A stretch of 64,000 nt of DNA from Zygnema cylindricum (Eukaryota > Streptophyta > Zygnematophyceae > Zygnematales > Zygnemataceae). The stretch lies in NCBI GenBank assembly GCA_037447655.1, contig JBBHKE010001012.1, positions 212,851 to 276,850 of the forward strand, written 5' to 3'. This document shows positions 52,144-63,435 of the stretch, one piece after another. The notes under the pieces were generated by a model. That model made no database searches, was not told the DNA's origin, and saw only the letters and a program-made list of their open reading frames with translations. The position numbers and the translations under genes were made by a program. Position 1 is the stretch's first letter. Every line of letters starts with the position of its first letter.

Positions 52144-52684
52144 CACCGCCAATCGTTATTAGCGTTGGGTACACTAATTTTGTCCCACTTTTTTATTATT
52201 TTATTCTCCATTAGTGTAGTTCATTCTATTTTTTTATTTATTCTATTTAGGGTTATTTTCAGTGCGTTGTCTCTTAAATAAAGGTTTGTACGGTCAGTGG
52301 CAGACTGTACATAAATGTACCTTTTTAAGTTAAAAATTACAATAAATTAGTTTTAGTAACCGCAGACGCATGAGAATGTGCGTTTTAAAAAGGAAAAAAA
52401 ACCAGGTCGTAAAAAATCGCGTTCCCACATATTCGTCCAACAGCCACGTTTCGACCGTGTGAATGTACGATTTGTGTACAATTTGTCAGATTTTGTACGG
52501 AGACCTATATTAGTGTAAGCATGTTTGCGACCGACATTTTTTTTTGTCAAATATCCAAATTACCACAATCAAACAATTAGAATGTATGATTTTTTCCAAA
52601 ATTTTCAAATTCTTAAATAGCGTACACCACTGTACTTATTATTATACGCTAATCAAACTCCCACGCTAATAACGATTGGCGGTG
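52144..52684. mobile_element. TA-flanked MITE, copy b
   Basis: It is 541 bp with inverted ends CACCGCCAATCGTTATTAGC, flanked by TA (52142-52143 and 52685-52686). It is inserted inside copy a. It has no coding capacity. Interior motifs (GTTCCCACATATTCGTCC, TCGACCGTGTGAA) recur in copy c. Confidence 0.88.
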
Positions 52685-52981
52685 TAGTTTACGTGTCAGA
52701 CTAATCCCCATTTTTGCAGCGCACGCTCCTATGCGTGCGCGTCTGATTTAATTCATTTTTTGTAAATTTTCACTTAAAAAGGTACAGTTATGTACGTTAT
52801 GACTTCGACCGTATACCACGCTATTTACATTTGATTGTACTTTCTGGCTTTACGCTATTTTGTACGGTACCTTAATTAACGTCAAGGAAAATTTAAAATC
52901 ATGTATCCTATTTGAAAAAAAAAATCAAAATTTTAAGAACCCAAATTATTGACTTCGACACTAATAACGATTCGCGGTGTA

Positions 52982-54045
52982 TTCTCGATCCAGTGGACAG
53001 ACAGATGAGTTCGCTTCCTATTGGACAGACATAGCTCAGAAAAAAATAAGTAACTATACGGCCAAAAATGGTGTGCCAGATTTTCAACCGCTGAAAACTG
53101 TAGTACGGCTAAAAACCGTATGACCTGTCAACGGGCGAAACCCTAGTTTTAACTTTTCCGACAGTTAAGGACGATGCTTCTGTACGTACTCTCAATGGTA
53201 GGTTCATAACTTCATATGCGCCACCTCACATCCCCAACAAGGATAACGAAATAAAGGGGTCCCGAAAGATTTTCTCAAGGATGCGCATCTTCGTAAACCA
53301 CATCGCTTGTTCCCAATTCGTAATACTTTGTACTTTTTGGTACGATTTTGCACAGGCTGACGAAGGCACTTGAGTCCAACCAGCTGATGCCCGCGATTGT
53401 CCACTCCCTCTTTTGCTCCTGCATTGAAGTCCGTACTGCCTGCCTGCCTGGCGGCAGACCGACTTGCGCCAATCAGTCGCAGTCCTTCCCCACAGTCGTG
53501 TGGCCAACGGTATTGTGCCACGCAAGTGGCAGATCGTCGCCCCCTAGAACCGCAGGAAGCGCGCCTCCGTCTCTCCCTGCTGCAACTTGGCAGCGACAGC
53601 GAGCCCTGGCGACGACGCTTGAATCGAACGAAAACAGACTCGGCCTTTGCTGCACATGTCCGTACGCATGGCGCGACCGCCGAACGGTAAAAACGCGCGA
53701 TATGGACTCGCCAGGTGGCGGAAAATGCGTAATTAGCAGCAAATATTACTCCGAGGGACCGTACGGCGTCTCTTCAAGTTCTTGAACCTAAACCAGCGTA
53801 CGGAAATGTACCGTACACTGGAGTCAAAGAGCATGGGCTGACGTGCAAAATCCTAACAACAGCGAACGTATTTGCGAGACAGGTGTACAAATAGTACTCC
53901 GCCGTCGAGTCAGGTGCGAATACCACGTGCGCATGCGCCGTAATTTCCGGATAACCAAAGGGATTGCAGAATTTTTCTCAGGGTGTGTACAGACTACAGA
54001 CGTGCCAGAGGAAGGGTTGTTTGCTGTCGTTTTCCTAAAATACAG
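52982..54045. other. Intergenic DNA with a GC-rich island
   Basis: The part 53180-53800 is GC-rich. It holds overlapping frames on both strands, the longest on the plus strand being 53348-53785 (145 codons, Ser/Pro/Arg-rich, no recognisable domain). It could be a promoter or 5' exon of an unrecognised gene, or a fragment of another element. I do not call a gene. Confidence 0.4.
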
Positions 54046-54301
54046 TACACCGCCAATCGCTATCAGAGTAAATAACGCTAATTCGGTGCCCTTTAAAAAA
54101 AAAAAAAACCTGAAATACAATCCATAATTCTATTTTTCCATTATTCTAATTAGGGTTATTTTCAATTAGCGTTAATAATGGAAGTACACTGCGATGGAAA
54201 TAGCGTGGAGTACGGACAGGGTATCTCCGTACGAAATGGTACTATTTGAATTACAACGGCATAAAAAGACACTTAACACACATGTGACTGTGCATTGGAA
54301 G

Positions 54302-54429
54302 AAAGAGACACAAACTCGTCGACAGAAATCACGTTCTCATATGTTCGTCCGTCGACCGTGTGAACAAAGAGACACAAACTCGTCGACAAAAACCACGTTC
54401 TCAAATGTTCGTCCTTCGACCGTGTGAAC
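54302..54429. repeat. Two tandem 64-bp units in MITE copy c
   Basis: AAAGAGACACAAACTCGTCG begins at 54302 and again at 54366, and each unit ends CGACCGTGTGAAC. The two units differ at a few positions. Confidence 0.9.
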
Positions 54430-54705
54430 CATAATTCAAAAGTAGGTGAAAGTAGGCCCATACAATATGCCTATTGTGTGCAAAACATACAATATGACCT
54501 TAAGACCAATATTGTATTCGGATCTATTCAAACCAATTAAAACATTCGAACCAAAAAAAATTATTTACACCGTCAGATTTGGACGATCGGACGGTCACTG
54601 ATCAAAGTAGCGATCTAAGAAGATCACATGAAAAGCCCATAACACAACTTACGATAAAGGCGCCGACCAAAGGCCTACCATAAAAACGCCTACTTTTGAA
54701 CTATG
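54430..54705. mobile_element. hAT-like MITE, 276 bp
   Basis: Terminal inverted repeats CATAATTCAAAAGTAGGTG and CATAGTTCAAAAGTAGGCG are flanked by the 8-bp duplication GTGTGAAC (54422-54429 and 54706-54713). It is nested in copy c. It has no transposase. Confidence 0.85.
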
Positions 54706-55233
54706 GTGTGAACAGTGCGACGGCGTACGAACTATCAGATTTTGTATGGATACACATATTACCAGGACATTGAAAGGGCGGGTATTTATTATTCAGGACA
54801 ACCTAAATTACAGTTAGGGATAAATTAGTATATATTTTTTTTTTCAAAAGCAAAAATTTCCCGAAATTTTTTTTTACGCTATTTATTCTTTTACTCTAAT
54901 AGCATTTGACGGTGTACTGAATGCCGCACCGATGAAATCGTGTGCCGTCTGAACTCTGAAGAATGTGTAGAAACCGACGACTATAGGCGAGTGGCGATTC
55001 ATAGGATATTTTGTGACGGCCAATGGAACAGCGTGGGGCAGTCCCGCCATTTCTTTTCTCACCTGAAGGCGTCCGAAATGAAAAGGCCTATATAAGCTAA
55101 AATATATCGCTAGCAATTTGGAGAAGTAATTTGGGCCGTCAGTTTTACATTTTTGGATAGCGGGTGTTCCCCTACTCGTTCCCGTTCAATCTATATTAAT
55201 ACATTATGGACGCAAGAAAAATACTATCACAGT

Positions 55234-55651
55234 TAATGTTAGGTATCGGGTAAAATCATATCGTGGTAAGTTCGATATTCGATATATCGTTTATCGATCG
55301 GTCAGAGACCTAGATAATCGCAACAGAACAACATATTATATCGCGATATATTTGATACAAGGTGGGTTTCCGTACAGATACAGTACGGAATGTCGTACGA
55401 AAAATCGTACGAGAACTCTTTGCCCCCTCCCCCCCCCCCTTAAGCCCGCGCGAGGGGGGGTGCTTTTGGAAAAAAAAAATAGCGTCACTTCGATTTATCG
55501 CGATTAAAATGTATCGTGATATTGGCCGATAAATCGCAAAAACATCGCAATATTAAGATCCTCGATAAATTGAAGCGATATATCAATTATCGGGTACCCA
55601 AATTTAGGTACATATCGAACATCGAGAAGGGGCCCTCGATACCCAACATTA
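55234..55651. mobile_element. Possible MITE with TAATGTTAGGTATCGGG ends
   Basis: Left end TAATGTTAGGTATCGGG, right end reversed TAATGTTGGGTATCGAGG. The interior and the following 300 bp are rich in CGATATATCG-type motifs (TATCGCGATATAT, CCGATAAATCGC). No clear target duplication was found, so the superfamily is undetermined. Confidence 0.45.
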
Positions 55652-56078
55652 CTCACATTCTTCTTAAGTTCTTGTTTATGGGAGGTGTGCACCAATCAGG
55701 TTCGAATCCGCTCCAGGAGAGGTATGTCGATGGGCGAATGGGAGGGGTCTCTTGGCACCGTTATAGTACGGAATGAGTACGGAGATATCACAATGGGGGA
55801 GGGAGCTTTTGAAAAAAAATCATAATCCATTAAGTACTGCAATAGGGAGTTATAGTCCCGTAATTCATCGGTAATGCATCGCGATATATTGGAAGCTCGC
55901 CGCATTAATTCCTTTACCGATACATCGGATCAGTACGTCAATTATCGGTGAGCTAGAAAGCCACATGTCATATATCGGCAAATGGTTGCCGATATAAAAC
56001 AGTACAGTACGGTAGACATTTACCCTTCAATTGTCGTCGAGCTGCTCATGTGGAGAGTTAACCGTAAATCATCTACAG
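55652..56078. other. Intergenic DNA rich in TATCG motifs
   Basis: GCGATATATTGG, CCGATACATCGG, ATTATCGG and ATATCGGCAAATGGTTGCCG (a short inverted repeat) occur repeatedly. No gene is supported. Confidence 0.5.
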
Positions 56079-56080
56079 TA

Positions 56081-56297
56081 CACCGTGGATCGCTATTAGT
56101 GTTAATAATTATTTTGCCACTTAAAACATTTTTTCTCCATGCACACATGTTCGGTTTTCACATGAAGACCGCCAATGGGAAGATTAGAATATTTGATTTT
56201 AATCGTAGCCGTCAGATCTAAAATCAGACAAGCGTGTATGGAAAGAAGATGTTATAAGTGGCAAAAAAAATATTTACACTAATAGCGATACACGATG
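56081..56297. mobile_element. TA-flanked MITE, copy d (217 bp)
   Basis: The ends are CACCGTGGATCGCTATTAGT and, reversed, CATCGTGTATCGCTATTAGT, with TIR similarity extending about 45 bp (to TTTTGCCACTTA). TA lies at 56079-56080 and 56298-56299. It is a short member of the same TIR family as copies a-c. Confidence 0.82.
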
Positions 56298-56299
56298 TA

Positions 56300-56783
56300 C
56301 TTTTCTTATTTTCCCTCCAACCACCATCGCCGGCCGTAAATGCTACAATACAATACTAAATCTTGCAACTTTTTCGACCCGCAGGGGTGCCCAAGGCGTC
56401 AACGTCGCACGTATTCTCCGGGCGATCGTATGTTTAGGTTTTATTTTATCCATGTTTATTTTTTTCAATATTAAAAAATACAACCGAATCAAATAATAAA
56501 TGACCCTAACATATAAGCCCTATACGCATACCCGATTTCGCGAGGTGTCGAAGGTGTCAAGGGGTGCAAAGGGTCCCACACTTGTATGGTGGCTTGTTCA
56601 ATACGAGTCTGTACCTTTTCCCGCGGATATGAAACAATAATAAGGGCCATACTCTATTAGCGATAAAGTCAGGTATTGTAGTTTACCTCATACTGTGCCT
56701 TCAAGTACCAATTGTACGTTTTTCTCCTTTTTTAGAAAAAAAATTACGGCAAATTTTTAAGAGACTTTATGGTTCTATCATAA
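56300..56783. other. Intergenic DNA
   Basis: No gene, RNA or repeat could be supported in this AT-rich stretch. Confidence 0.5.
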
Positions 56784-57712
56784 GGGCACTTTCCCATGTA
56801 ATTGCAACTTAGTCTTGTTACTTTGTTTTTGAGCGAAGATTTTCCGTACTACTTTCATAACGTTTCGATGTGACCCAATAAAGTCGTTACTTTAAATTGT
56901 GACGGATGTAGACATGGGTGTAATTTGTGACGGTTGGTGACGACTACAAACTTACAATAATTGATGACATTTACAAAATAACGACGGTTGTTGGCGTCTA
57001 CCGTATAGTGGTTTCTTGTGACATTGTAAATGTTTAGGGTTTGTGACATTTTGACGTCACGCTCACTTATGATAGCGTTGACGTCACTAATTCCAAAACT
57101 TTCCGCCATGGCTTTCCGATATTGTTTTCATGTTATTTCTCACTCTACTTGCCATCAACAGACAGTCAAAGGTAATCTTTTCCAGAGATATTTCATTTGG
57201 TAGCATTCTTGTCGTTTCTCATTGCAAAAATTGTGAATTAGACGTGGTAATGGGAGAGGGAGAGAGACACAGGCGCCTCACAGACTTCGCTTTTGACGAA
57301 ATGGCGTCTGTTTGGTCAAGACCCCTCAACGGCCCATGTACGAAAAAATGTGCACTGAAAAAATTATGCACAGGATGGAATCGTGCAGTGGATTTTTTCT
57401 TAGTACTCCGCGCATAAATGTTTTAAAAAACCTATGGCGCGTGCGACAACGTTTTTATATTCGTTCACATCACAAAACTTTAGTGAAAATCACCTCGCGA
57501 GGTGATTTGTGTAGAAGTCTAAAAATAAGCTGGAGGGACGTGAGAGTCGGTCAAAACACGCTAAACGAAAGACATCTAAAGTTTCAAATTGGCGCAAATT
57601 TTATCATGGTAATTTCATTTTTCTGAACGACTGCAGATTTTATCGTTGCGGGTTGGGTTTTGGAGGAAAACAACAGAAAAAAAACCTTACTTTATCACAT
57701 GGGGAAGTGACC
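56784..57712 (+). mobile_element. PIF/Harbinger-like MITE, copy P4
   Basis: The ends are GGGCACTTTCCCATGT and, reversed, GGTCACTTCCCCATGT, flanked by TAA (56781-56783 and 57713-57715). The palindrome AATCACCTCGCGAGGTGATT is at 57488-57507. It is colinear with P2. Confidence 0.87.
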
Positions 57713-57917
57713 TAAGGCTGAATATCCATGTCGAGCTTCAAGTAATTGCTTCCTCTCACACATTCCTACGACCAAGAAAGTGGCAATGTCAATTTATCTA
57801 TGAGCGTAAAATTGGAATTTTATGTGGAAATTTTTGAGGTGGCTACGTGAAAATATCAATCTCCACGTAGGATTTTGCGAGCTTTTGGCCACAGCTCCGT
57901 CAATGCATGGACTGTTA

Positions 57918-59033
57918 CACCGTCTGTCATTATTTGCGTGAAGGATTCAATAGTGTGATGTGAAATAAGAATAAACAATACTAATGGTACCTTAGCATGT
58001 GCTAGAGTAACAATTATTTTCTGTCGTTTTCCTCCATAACTTTAAAAAAAACGAAAAAACCCGCAGTCGTACCAAAAAATTGAAATTACCGCCGTACAAG
58101 TTGCGTTACCTTAAAACTTTATATGTGCTGGAGTTTGTCGTCTAGCGCATTTCAGCCCACATTCGCGTCTTTTCATCTCATCTTCAAACTTTATATAAAA
58201 TCAACTCGTGAGGTGATTTTAAATAAAGTTCCATAAGGTGAGCGAATAGGCAGATGTTGTCGCACGTGTTGGAGGTTTTTGATAATTTTTGTGCCCGTAG
58301 TACCAAAGAAAAACCCATTGCACGTTACCAGCTTGTGCGTGATTTTTTTCAGTGCGCTTTTTTTCGTACAAGGGCCGTGGAGGGGGTCTCAACCAACGGA
58401 CGCCATTTTGCAAAAGCGAAGTCTATAAAAGCGCCTCTCTCTCTCTCCCTCTCCCACTACCGCGTCTATCTCACAATTGTTGCAATGAAAAACGTCAATT
58501 ATGGTATCAAATGAAAGATCTCTAAAGACGTTTTTTTTTATTATGTTTCGGCGTATTTTGATAGCAAGTGAGTGAGAAAACACAAATAAAAAAATCCAGG
58601 AAAGCGTGGCTAATTTTTTTTTGAATTTGTGACGTCGACGCTGTCATAATTTGAGCGTGACGTCAAAATGTCACAAACCCTAAACATCTACAATGTCACA
58701 AGTAGCTAGACGCCTACAACTGTCGCTATTCTGTAAACTTCATCAATTGTCGCGAGTTTTGTAGTCGTTTGCAACCGTCACAGATTACACCCACATCTAC
58801 ATCCGTCACAATCTAAAGTATCGACTCCATTTCTTTACATACGAATTCTTTGAAAATAATACGGAGAATCTTCGCTAAAAACAAAGTTACAAGACTAAAG
58901 TTTTGTTTATGTGCAAAAGTACCCTAATTTAGTACAATGTCACGTGGTAGATTGTAAACTAGGAGTTAAATAGTGTTGCTAACTTTATTATGAGATTTCT
59001 TGCGGAAAATGACTCCAACAACAATTGGTGGTG
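57918..59033. mobile_element. Diverged TA-flanked MITE (copy e) interrupted by P5
   Basis: The ends CACCGTCTGTCATTATTTGC and, reversed, CACCACCAATTGTTGTTGGA resemble the copy a-d termini (roughly 15-17 of 22 positions each) and are flanked by TA. Subtracting P5 leaves about 170 bp. Confidence 0.5.
57985..58924 (-). mobile_element. PIF/Harbinger-like MITE, copy P5
   Basis: The right end reads CAAAAGTACCC followed by TAA (58925-58927); the left is TAA then TGGTACCTTAGCATGTGC. It is inverted relative to P4, only about 270 bp away, so P4 and P5 form a long inverted pair. The palindrome copy AATCAACTCGTGAGGTGATT is at 58199-58218. Confidence 0.83.
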
Positions 59034-59173
59034 TACGATATCGTCATTTTCTTTACACGTGTGTACTTTCCATAAACGACAGAATTTTCAGTGAATAATT
59101 CTTGCCGTTCACGTGTCGGCTTCTAATGGGCAGTTTTTTGGAGAAAAATAAAGAAGCGTCGCCACCAGTTAGC

Positions 59174-60312
59174 TATTGAAATTGATGTATTTATGTATTT
59201 TCTAGGTCTATATTAGGATAGAAAAGGAGCAGAGGCATTCTGCCTCTAACTCCCTTCTCTAAGTACCCCAGACTTGTTGTAGTCACTAAAGGCTAGATAG
59301 GGAGCTAGAGCCATTGCTGCTTAGCCCCTCTAGAGAGACAAGGAGTAGTTTTGGTAGATTTACCAAAAAGGGGTTTGACAGACCCAGGATTTGATCCTCG
59401 TACATAGCGTCCGTCAAATCTCTCATAGCAGTTAGCTTTATCCTATAGTCTAGGAAAAATGCTACGATATATAGGGTACGATATATAAATTTAAGTGTGT
59501 ACACGCCAAATATTCCATTTAATTGATACAACGGAATTTTAAAGCATAGAACCCACTATACCTTATATACCGTACTAAATAAATTTTACAGATATTTATT
59601 TCGACGGTCTTTATCAAAAGCCAACTTTGATTGACAGCCATGGTGCGAGCCAAGATTATGGAATGGCGGCCTTGGCGGTTTTTGGACGCCGTCACTCCGC
59701 ATAACAGGTGGTAACATCTTACTGGTTTACGGAATCTCAGGAGTGCACAGTTACAAGTCTGGATGTGATATATGTCACAATTATGGCCATGCCGTACAAA
59801 TGTTGAACACAAAATACTCCGGCACCTGTACTTTTATATACGGTACAGTCTTGTGATTCGTACGGTACTTCAGTAGTGGAGGGGTTTAGGACTTAGAAAA
59901 AATAGTAGGTAGCCGCCTCTCTCCCAGAGTGCTTTTGTATTTATGGGGCATCTTTGGCTAGCCATAACTAACTGCTCAAAAGAGCAAATTTAGTGATTTT
60001 TTTGCTGCGACCTCAAGGGAGTCTAGGCTACACAAAGATGTAGTGAGTTTGAGATTTTGCCTTCCAAGGTGGCCACATTTGTAAAGGAAAGTCAAAGTGG
60101 GGGAATGTGTCCAAATACTTATAGTCTAACTTTGCACTATATTGGGGATTTGAGCACACAGATTGTCTTCTTTCACAGGGTGAAGCTCTATTGGAGTTTT
60201 AATTTTCATGGTGCATGTCATTTGTGTTTCTATCAACTTGGTTTCGGCACTATCTAGATAAGCTTCTATGCATCTGCGATTTCTGTGGGGGAATGGACCT
60301 CACAAAATTCTA
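59174..60312 (+). mobile_element. Copia B2 5' LTR
   Basis: It starts TATTGAAATTGATG (first G of TGTTG mutated) and ends AAATTCTA. The ATG at 60293 is 20 nt before the end. The tRNA-like module is at 59376-59455 on the minus strand. It closely matches the B2 3' LTR. Confidence 0.85.
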
Positions 60313-61730
60313 GGTTATAGGCCCACCATTTAGGGTGCATATGTTCGAACATACTTCACTTATAGGGGATTTATGATGGAGGGATTGCTTTTCGAAAAGC
60401 ACTTATAGGGAATTGTTTTAGGACAAGTGAGGTGTCCGCCACCAGGCTTCAATGGAACTCACTATGGAGATTCATCTAGGGCTTCCCAGAAATCCAAACG
60501 GAGTTTAGATGCAACAAAAGGTGAAAGGGAAATTATTGCTATGGAAGAGGGAAAAGGGGAGAAGAGAAAAGGATCACCTATGGTGAGGGGAGCTAGGATC
60601 TCGGCTACGATTCCACTTGTAAGGGTTATAAGTAAACAAAAAACTGAAGAAAATGACAGTATAAGTTTGGAGAATAAAAACACTAAAGCAAAATATTTAT
60701 TACTTAGAAACGTGTCTAAATCCATAGCTATCACTCTTATAGTCTTAACCAAATCTTAATAAATATAGGAAGCACTAATTAAGACTTATAAGGGTGAGAC
60801 TTTGCATGGGCAGCAGTTAGTAAAACATAAAATAGTGGCCAATGTTTATAAAGGTGGTAGCATTATAGAGTTTTGCAATGATATTGCTGCATTATATGTT
60901 GAGTTTGCTAGTGCATGATATGTAGAATCTGAGGTGAGAATGATTAACACATTAATCATAAAACATCCAGATGAGTACAAAAACATCATTAACCGTATGC
61001 ATAAAATGGATTACTCCTCATAGAATTGGAGCACTAACATGGGGATGATTTTTGAGATGGAGAGCACATTGGAGCTTCGTAGGGGAAGTGACACGATCAA
61101 TGCACTGACCGCTGGTGGTGACTGGCGGAAGCGTGATGAAAGGAATGATGGTGACTGGCGGAAGCGTGATGAGAGGAAGAAAGATAAAGATAAACCTTAT
61201 CCGAACTTTGGTGGAAAGAGACGAAGAGGAAAAGAAAGGGGAGCTTCGAAGAGAGGGGTTTGTTTCTTTGTAGGGAATCGGGTCACTATATGGCAAAATG
61301 TCCTTGTTTGGAAGAAATTAGAAGTTGCAATGTGAATGAGGAGGAAGAAGGTGAAGAGAAGAAAGAGGATGAAGATATTTCGGAGCTTCTTCACATCGGT
61401 TGTATCGGGAAGAGAGAAAAACACACAGAAATTCCACGAAAGCAAGAGTGTGTTTTTGGAGGTATAAGGGAAGTAAAGAGAACGGAGGTACTTGAGGGAG
61501 TTAAACATGATGAGGATGTCAAAGAGTGTAGAGTTAATGACTTAGAAATGAGAAAGTCAGATCTAGAATTAAAATTGAAAGAAGGGAAAAATCAAAATAT
61601 TGAGGATATTCTAATAGAATTTTCGGAGATAGAAAACTGGTCAAAAAAGGAGACTTCAACGGATTCGAAGGAACGGGGAAAAGTAAATCTAGAAGGAGCT
61701 TCAAAGGATAGGGGAAAAAAGGAAAATTAA
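60293..61730 (+). pseudogene. gag: Copia B2 gag
   Basis: The start MDLTKF meets a stop at the LTR border (TTCTAG), then VIGPP follows. The frames 60427-60759, 61039-61335 and 61260-61730 carry VRCPPPGFNGTHYGDSSRAS, VSKSIAITLIVLTKS, ESTLELRRGSDTINA, two DWRKRDER-type repeats, a knuckle split by a one-base shift (CRESGHYMAKC) and an acidic tail with NVNEEEEGEEKKEDEDI. The tail adds about 40 residues compared with C. It ends TAA at 61728-61730, immediately followed by ATG. Confidence 0.75.
60313..60327 (+). promoter_or_regulatory. Primer-binding site of copia B2
   Basis: GGTTATAGGCCCACC directly follows the LTR; it is the same site as in copia A and is complementary to the initiator tRNA-Met anticodon stem-loop. 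Confidence 0.78.
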
Positions 61731-62135
61731 ATGAAAAATTTGGGGAAGGGTGGATTTGACATCACTACTTGGTGTGATGTCACTTATGAAGATGTGCATG
61801 TAAAAGGGTTAGCATCTGGGTATGCGTTTGCAAATTGGGGATAGGGTTGGCTGTGGAACTCCAACCGGGAAATTGGATTTTGCTCGGATGAAATAGGGAT
61901 GAGGTGGATAAAATCCTTGCTCCAATTGCTCGGATTTATGAAAGGTGGCTTGCCAAATAAAATTGGTGATCAACGAGATGCAATGTTTATTTTGGCTCAT
62001 CTAATGCACTTTTTTAAACACGGGGGTATTCACTTAAAGTTTTATGAGAGGAAAAGAAAAAGAAAAAAAAGGAAAAATATTTTTGTTTTGTTGTTTTTTT
62101 TAAGTGGGAGTTGAAAGAAAGTAGACTAGAAAATA
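61731..62135 (+). pseudogene. Copia B2 RNase H-like remnant
   Basis: GGFDITTWCDVTYEDVHVKG and later RWIKSLLQLLGFMKGGLPNK and DQRDAMFILAHLMHFFKHGG parallel the C remnant at 21600-21900 and the A RNase H. There is a stop after YAFANWG. The reading frame follows gag directly (TAA-ATG). Conservation of the same truncated block in C and B2 is notable. Confidence 0.6.
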
Positions 62136-62410
62136 ATGGGAGTGTTGAAATTGATGTATTTTCTAGGTCTAAATTATGAAAGAAAAGGAGCAGAGGCAGT
62201 CGGCCTCTAACTCCCTTCTCCAAGCCCCCACACATGTTGTAGTCACTAAAGGCTGTATAAGGAGCAAGAGCCATGGCTTCCTAGGCCCTCTAGAGAGACA
62301 GGGAGTAGTTTTGGTAGATTTACCAAAAAAGGGATTGACGGACCCAAGATTTGATCTTGTTACTTGTCGTCCGTCAAATCTTTGATAGCCGTTAGCTTTA
62401 TCATATAGTC

Positions 62411-63435
62411 TGTTGAAAAGAAGTAATTAATATTCACTCCTTAATGTAGACTCTAGAGTGAAGAGAGAGAATGAGTCACCTCAAAAAGAAACAGGCAGAC
62501 AAGGAGACAGATAGATAGATTACCAAAAAGTTGCCCTTAACAGGTTTTTGAACCTGTGTCGAAATCCTTTATAGACATCCGCCTTAATCATCGAGGCATT
62601 AACGAAACGGTACACGTATGTGGTTCGGTGATTAATTTAAGTGTTACGCAAACGTCACTTTCACTTAAACAAACCAAAATTGACGAAACGACATCTATAG
62701 TCAATTGGCGCTCGCGGACGCGAATCTAATCGTGTAAAATACATGATCGGACGGACGACGTCGCCCCCGCCAAATCCAAATGAATCTTTGGCGGCTCTCG
62801 GAAATAGCGGCGCGCTCTGCCACGTGGCGCCACATCATTGAAGCCGAAAAAGATGGGAGGAGGAACGATGGCTCCCAAGCTTACAAGTGTCAACCAGAAG
62901 GCCATGTTGTACAATGGCCGTACAAGAAGTACAATCGGCCACTGTACCTTCTTGTACTATACACTCTTTTGATTTTTCTAGGGTACAGTAGTAGGTAGGT
63001 GTGAGTAGGAGTTAAGGGACTTAGCGAGAATGAGGCGCCTCTCTCCAGGTGACCTTTTGTATTTATAGGCCATATTTGGCCAACCATAACTAGCTGCCTA
63101 GGGGAGCAAATTCAGAGATTCTTTTTGTTGCTAACGCAGGGGAGTCCAGGCCACACAAGGGTGTAGTCGGTCAGAGTTTTTGCTTGCCAGGGTGGCGACA
63201 TTTATAAGGGAGAGTCAAAGTGGGGAATGCTGTCCAAAACACATGTTCAAGCTTTGCATTCTGTGGTGAAACTGAGCACACAGAAAGTCTTCTTTCACAG
63301 AGGTGAATCTATATACAAGTTTTGAGAGTCAAGGTGTCAGTTATTTGGGTTTCTATTAACTTCGAGTCGGCACTATCTAGATAAGCTTCTTTAGGTGTGC
63401 GATTTTTGTGGGGAAATGGAACCTATAAAATTTCA
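62411..63435 (+). mobile_element. Solo LTR, family F
   Basis: It is 1025 bp, starts TGTTGAAAAGAAG and ends AAAATTTCA, with duplication TAGTC at 62406-62410 and 63436-63440. The ATG at 63416 is 20 nt before the end (MEPIKF). The U3 differs from the other families but the last 400 bp are closely related. Confidence 0.9.
62532..62604 (-). other. Antisense tRNA-like module in family F LTR
   Basis: The minus strand has CGATGATTAAGGCGG (A-box-like, Ser/Leu-tRNA style) and a perfect T arm ACAGG-TTCAAAA-CCTGT (62540-62557). The sequence is unrelated to the other modules although its place and orientation agree. Confidence 0.6.

Larger units (their letters stand above)
45839..52979. mobile_element. 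TA-flanked MITE (copy a), split by copia G and copy b
   Basis: The ends are CACCGCGAATCGTTATTAGT in inverted orientation (45839 onward and 52979 backward), each preceded by TA. Subtracting copia G with its duplication and copy b leaves about 540 bp, the same length as copy b (541 bp). The TA duplication and TIR point to a Tc1/mariner-type non-autonomous element. Confidence 0.8.
54048..54914. mobile_element. TA-flanked MITE, copy c, split by a hAT-like MITE
   Basis: The ends are CACCGCCAATCGCTATCAGA and, reversed, CACCGTCAAATGCTATTAGA, flanked by TA at 54046-54047 and 54915-54916. Removing the inserted MITE leaves about 580 bp, of which 64 bp is a tandem duplication. It is colinear with copy b over the CGACCGTGTGAA and CAGATTTTGTA parts. 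Confidence 0.8.

Noticed and set aside
62540-62557. Rho-independent-type terminator hairpin
   Set aside because: The stem-loop is the T arm of a tRNA-like module in an LTR of a eukaryotic genome; no T run in a bacterial context.
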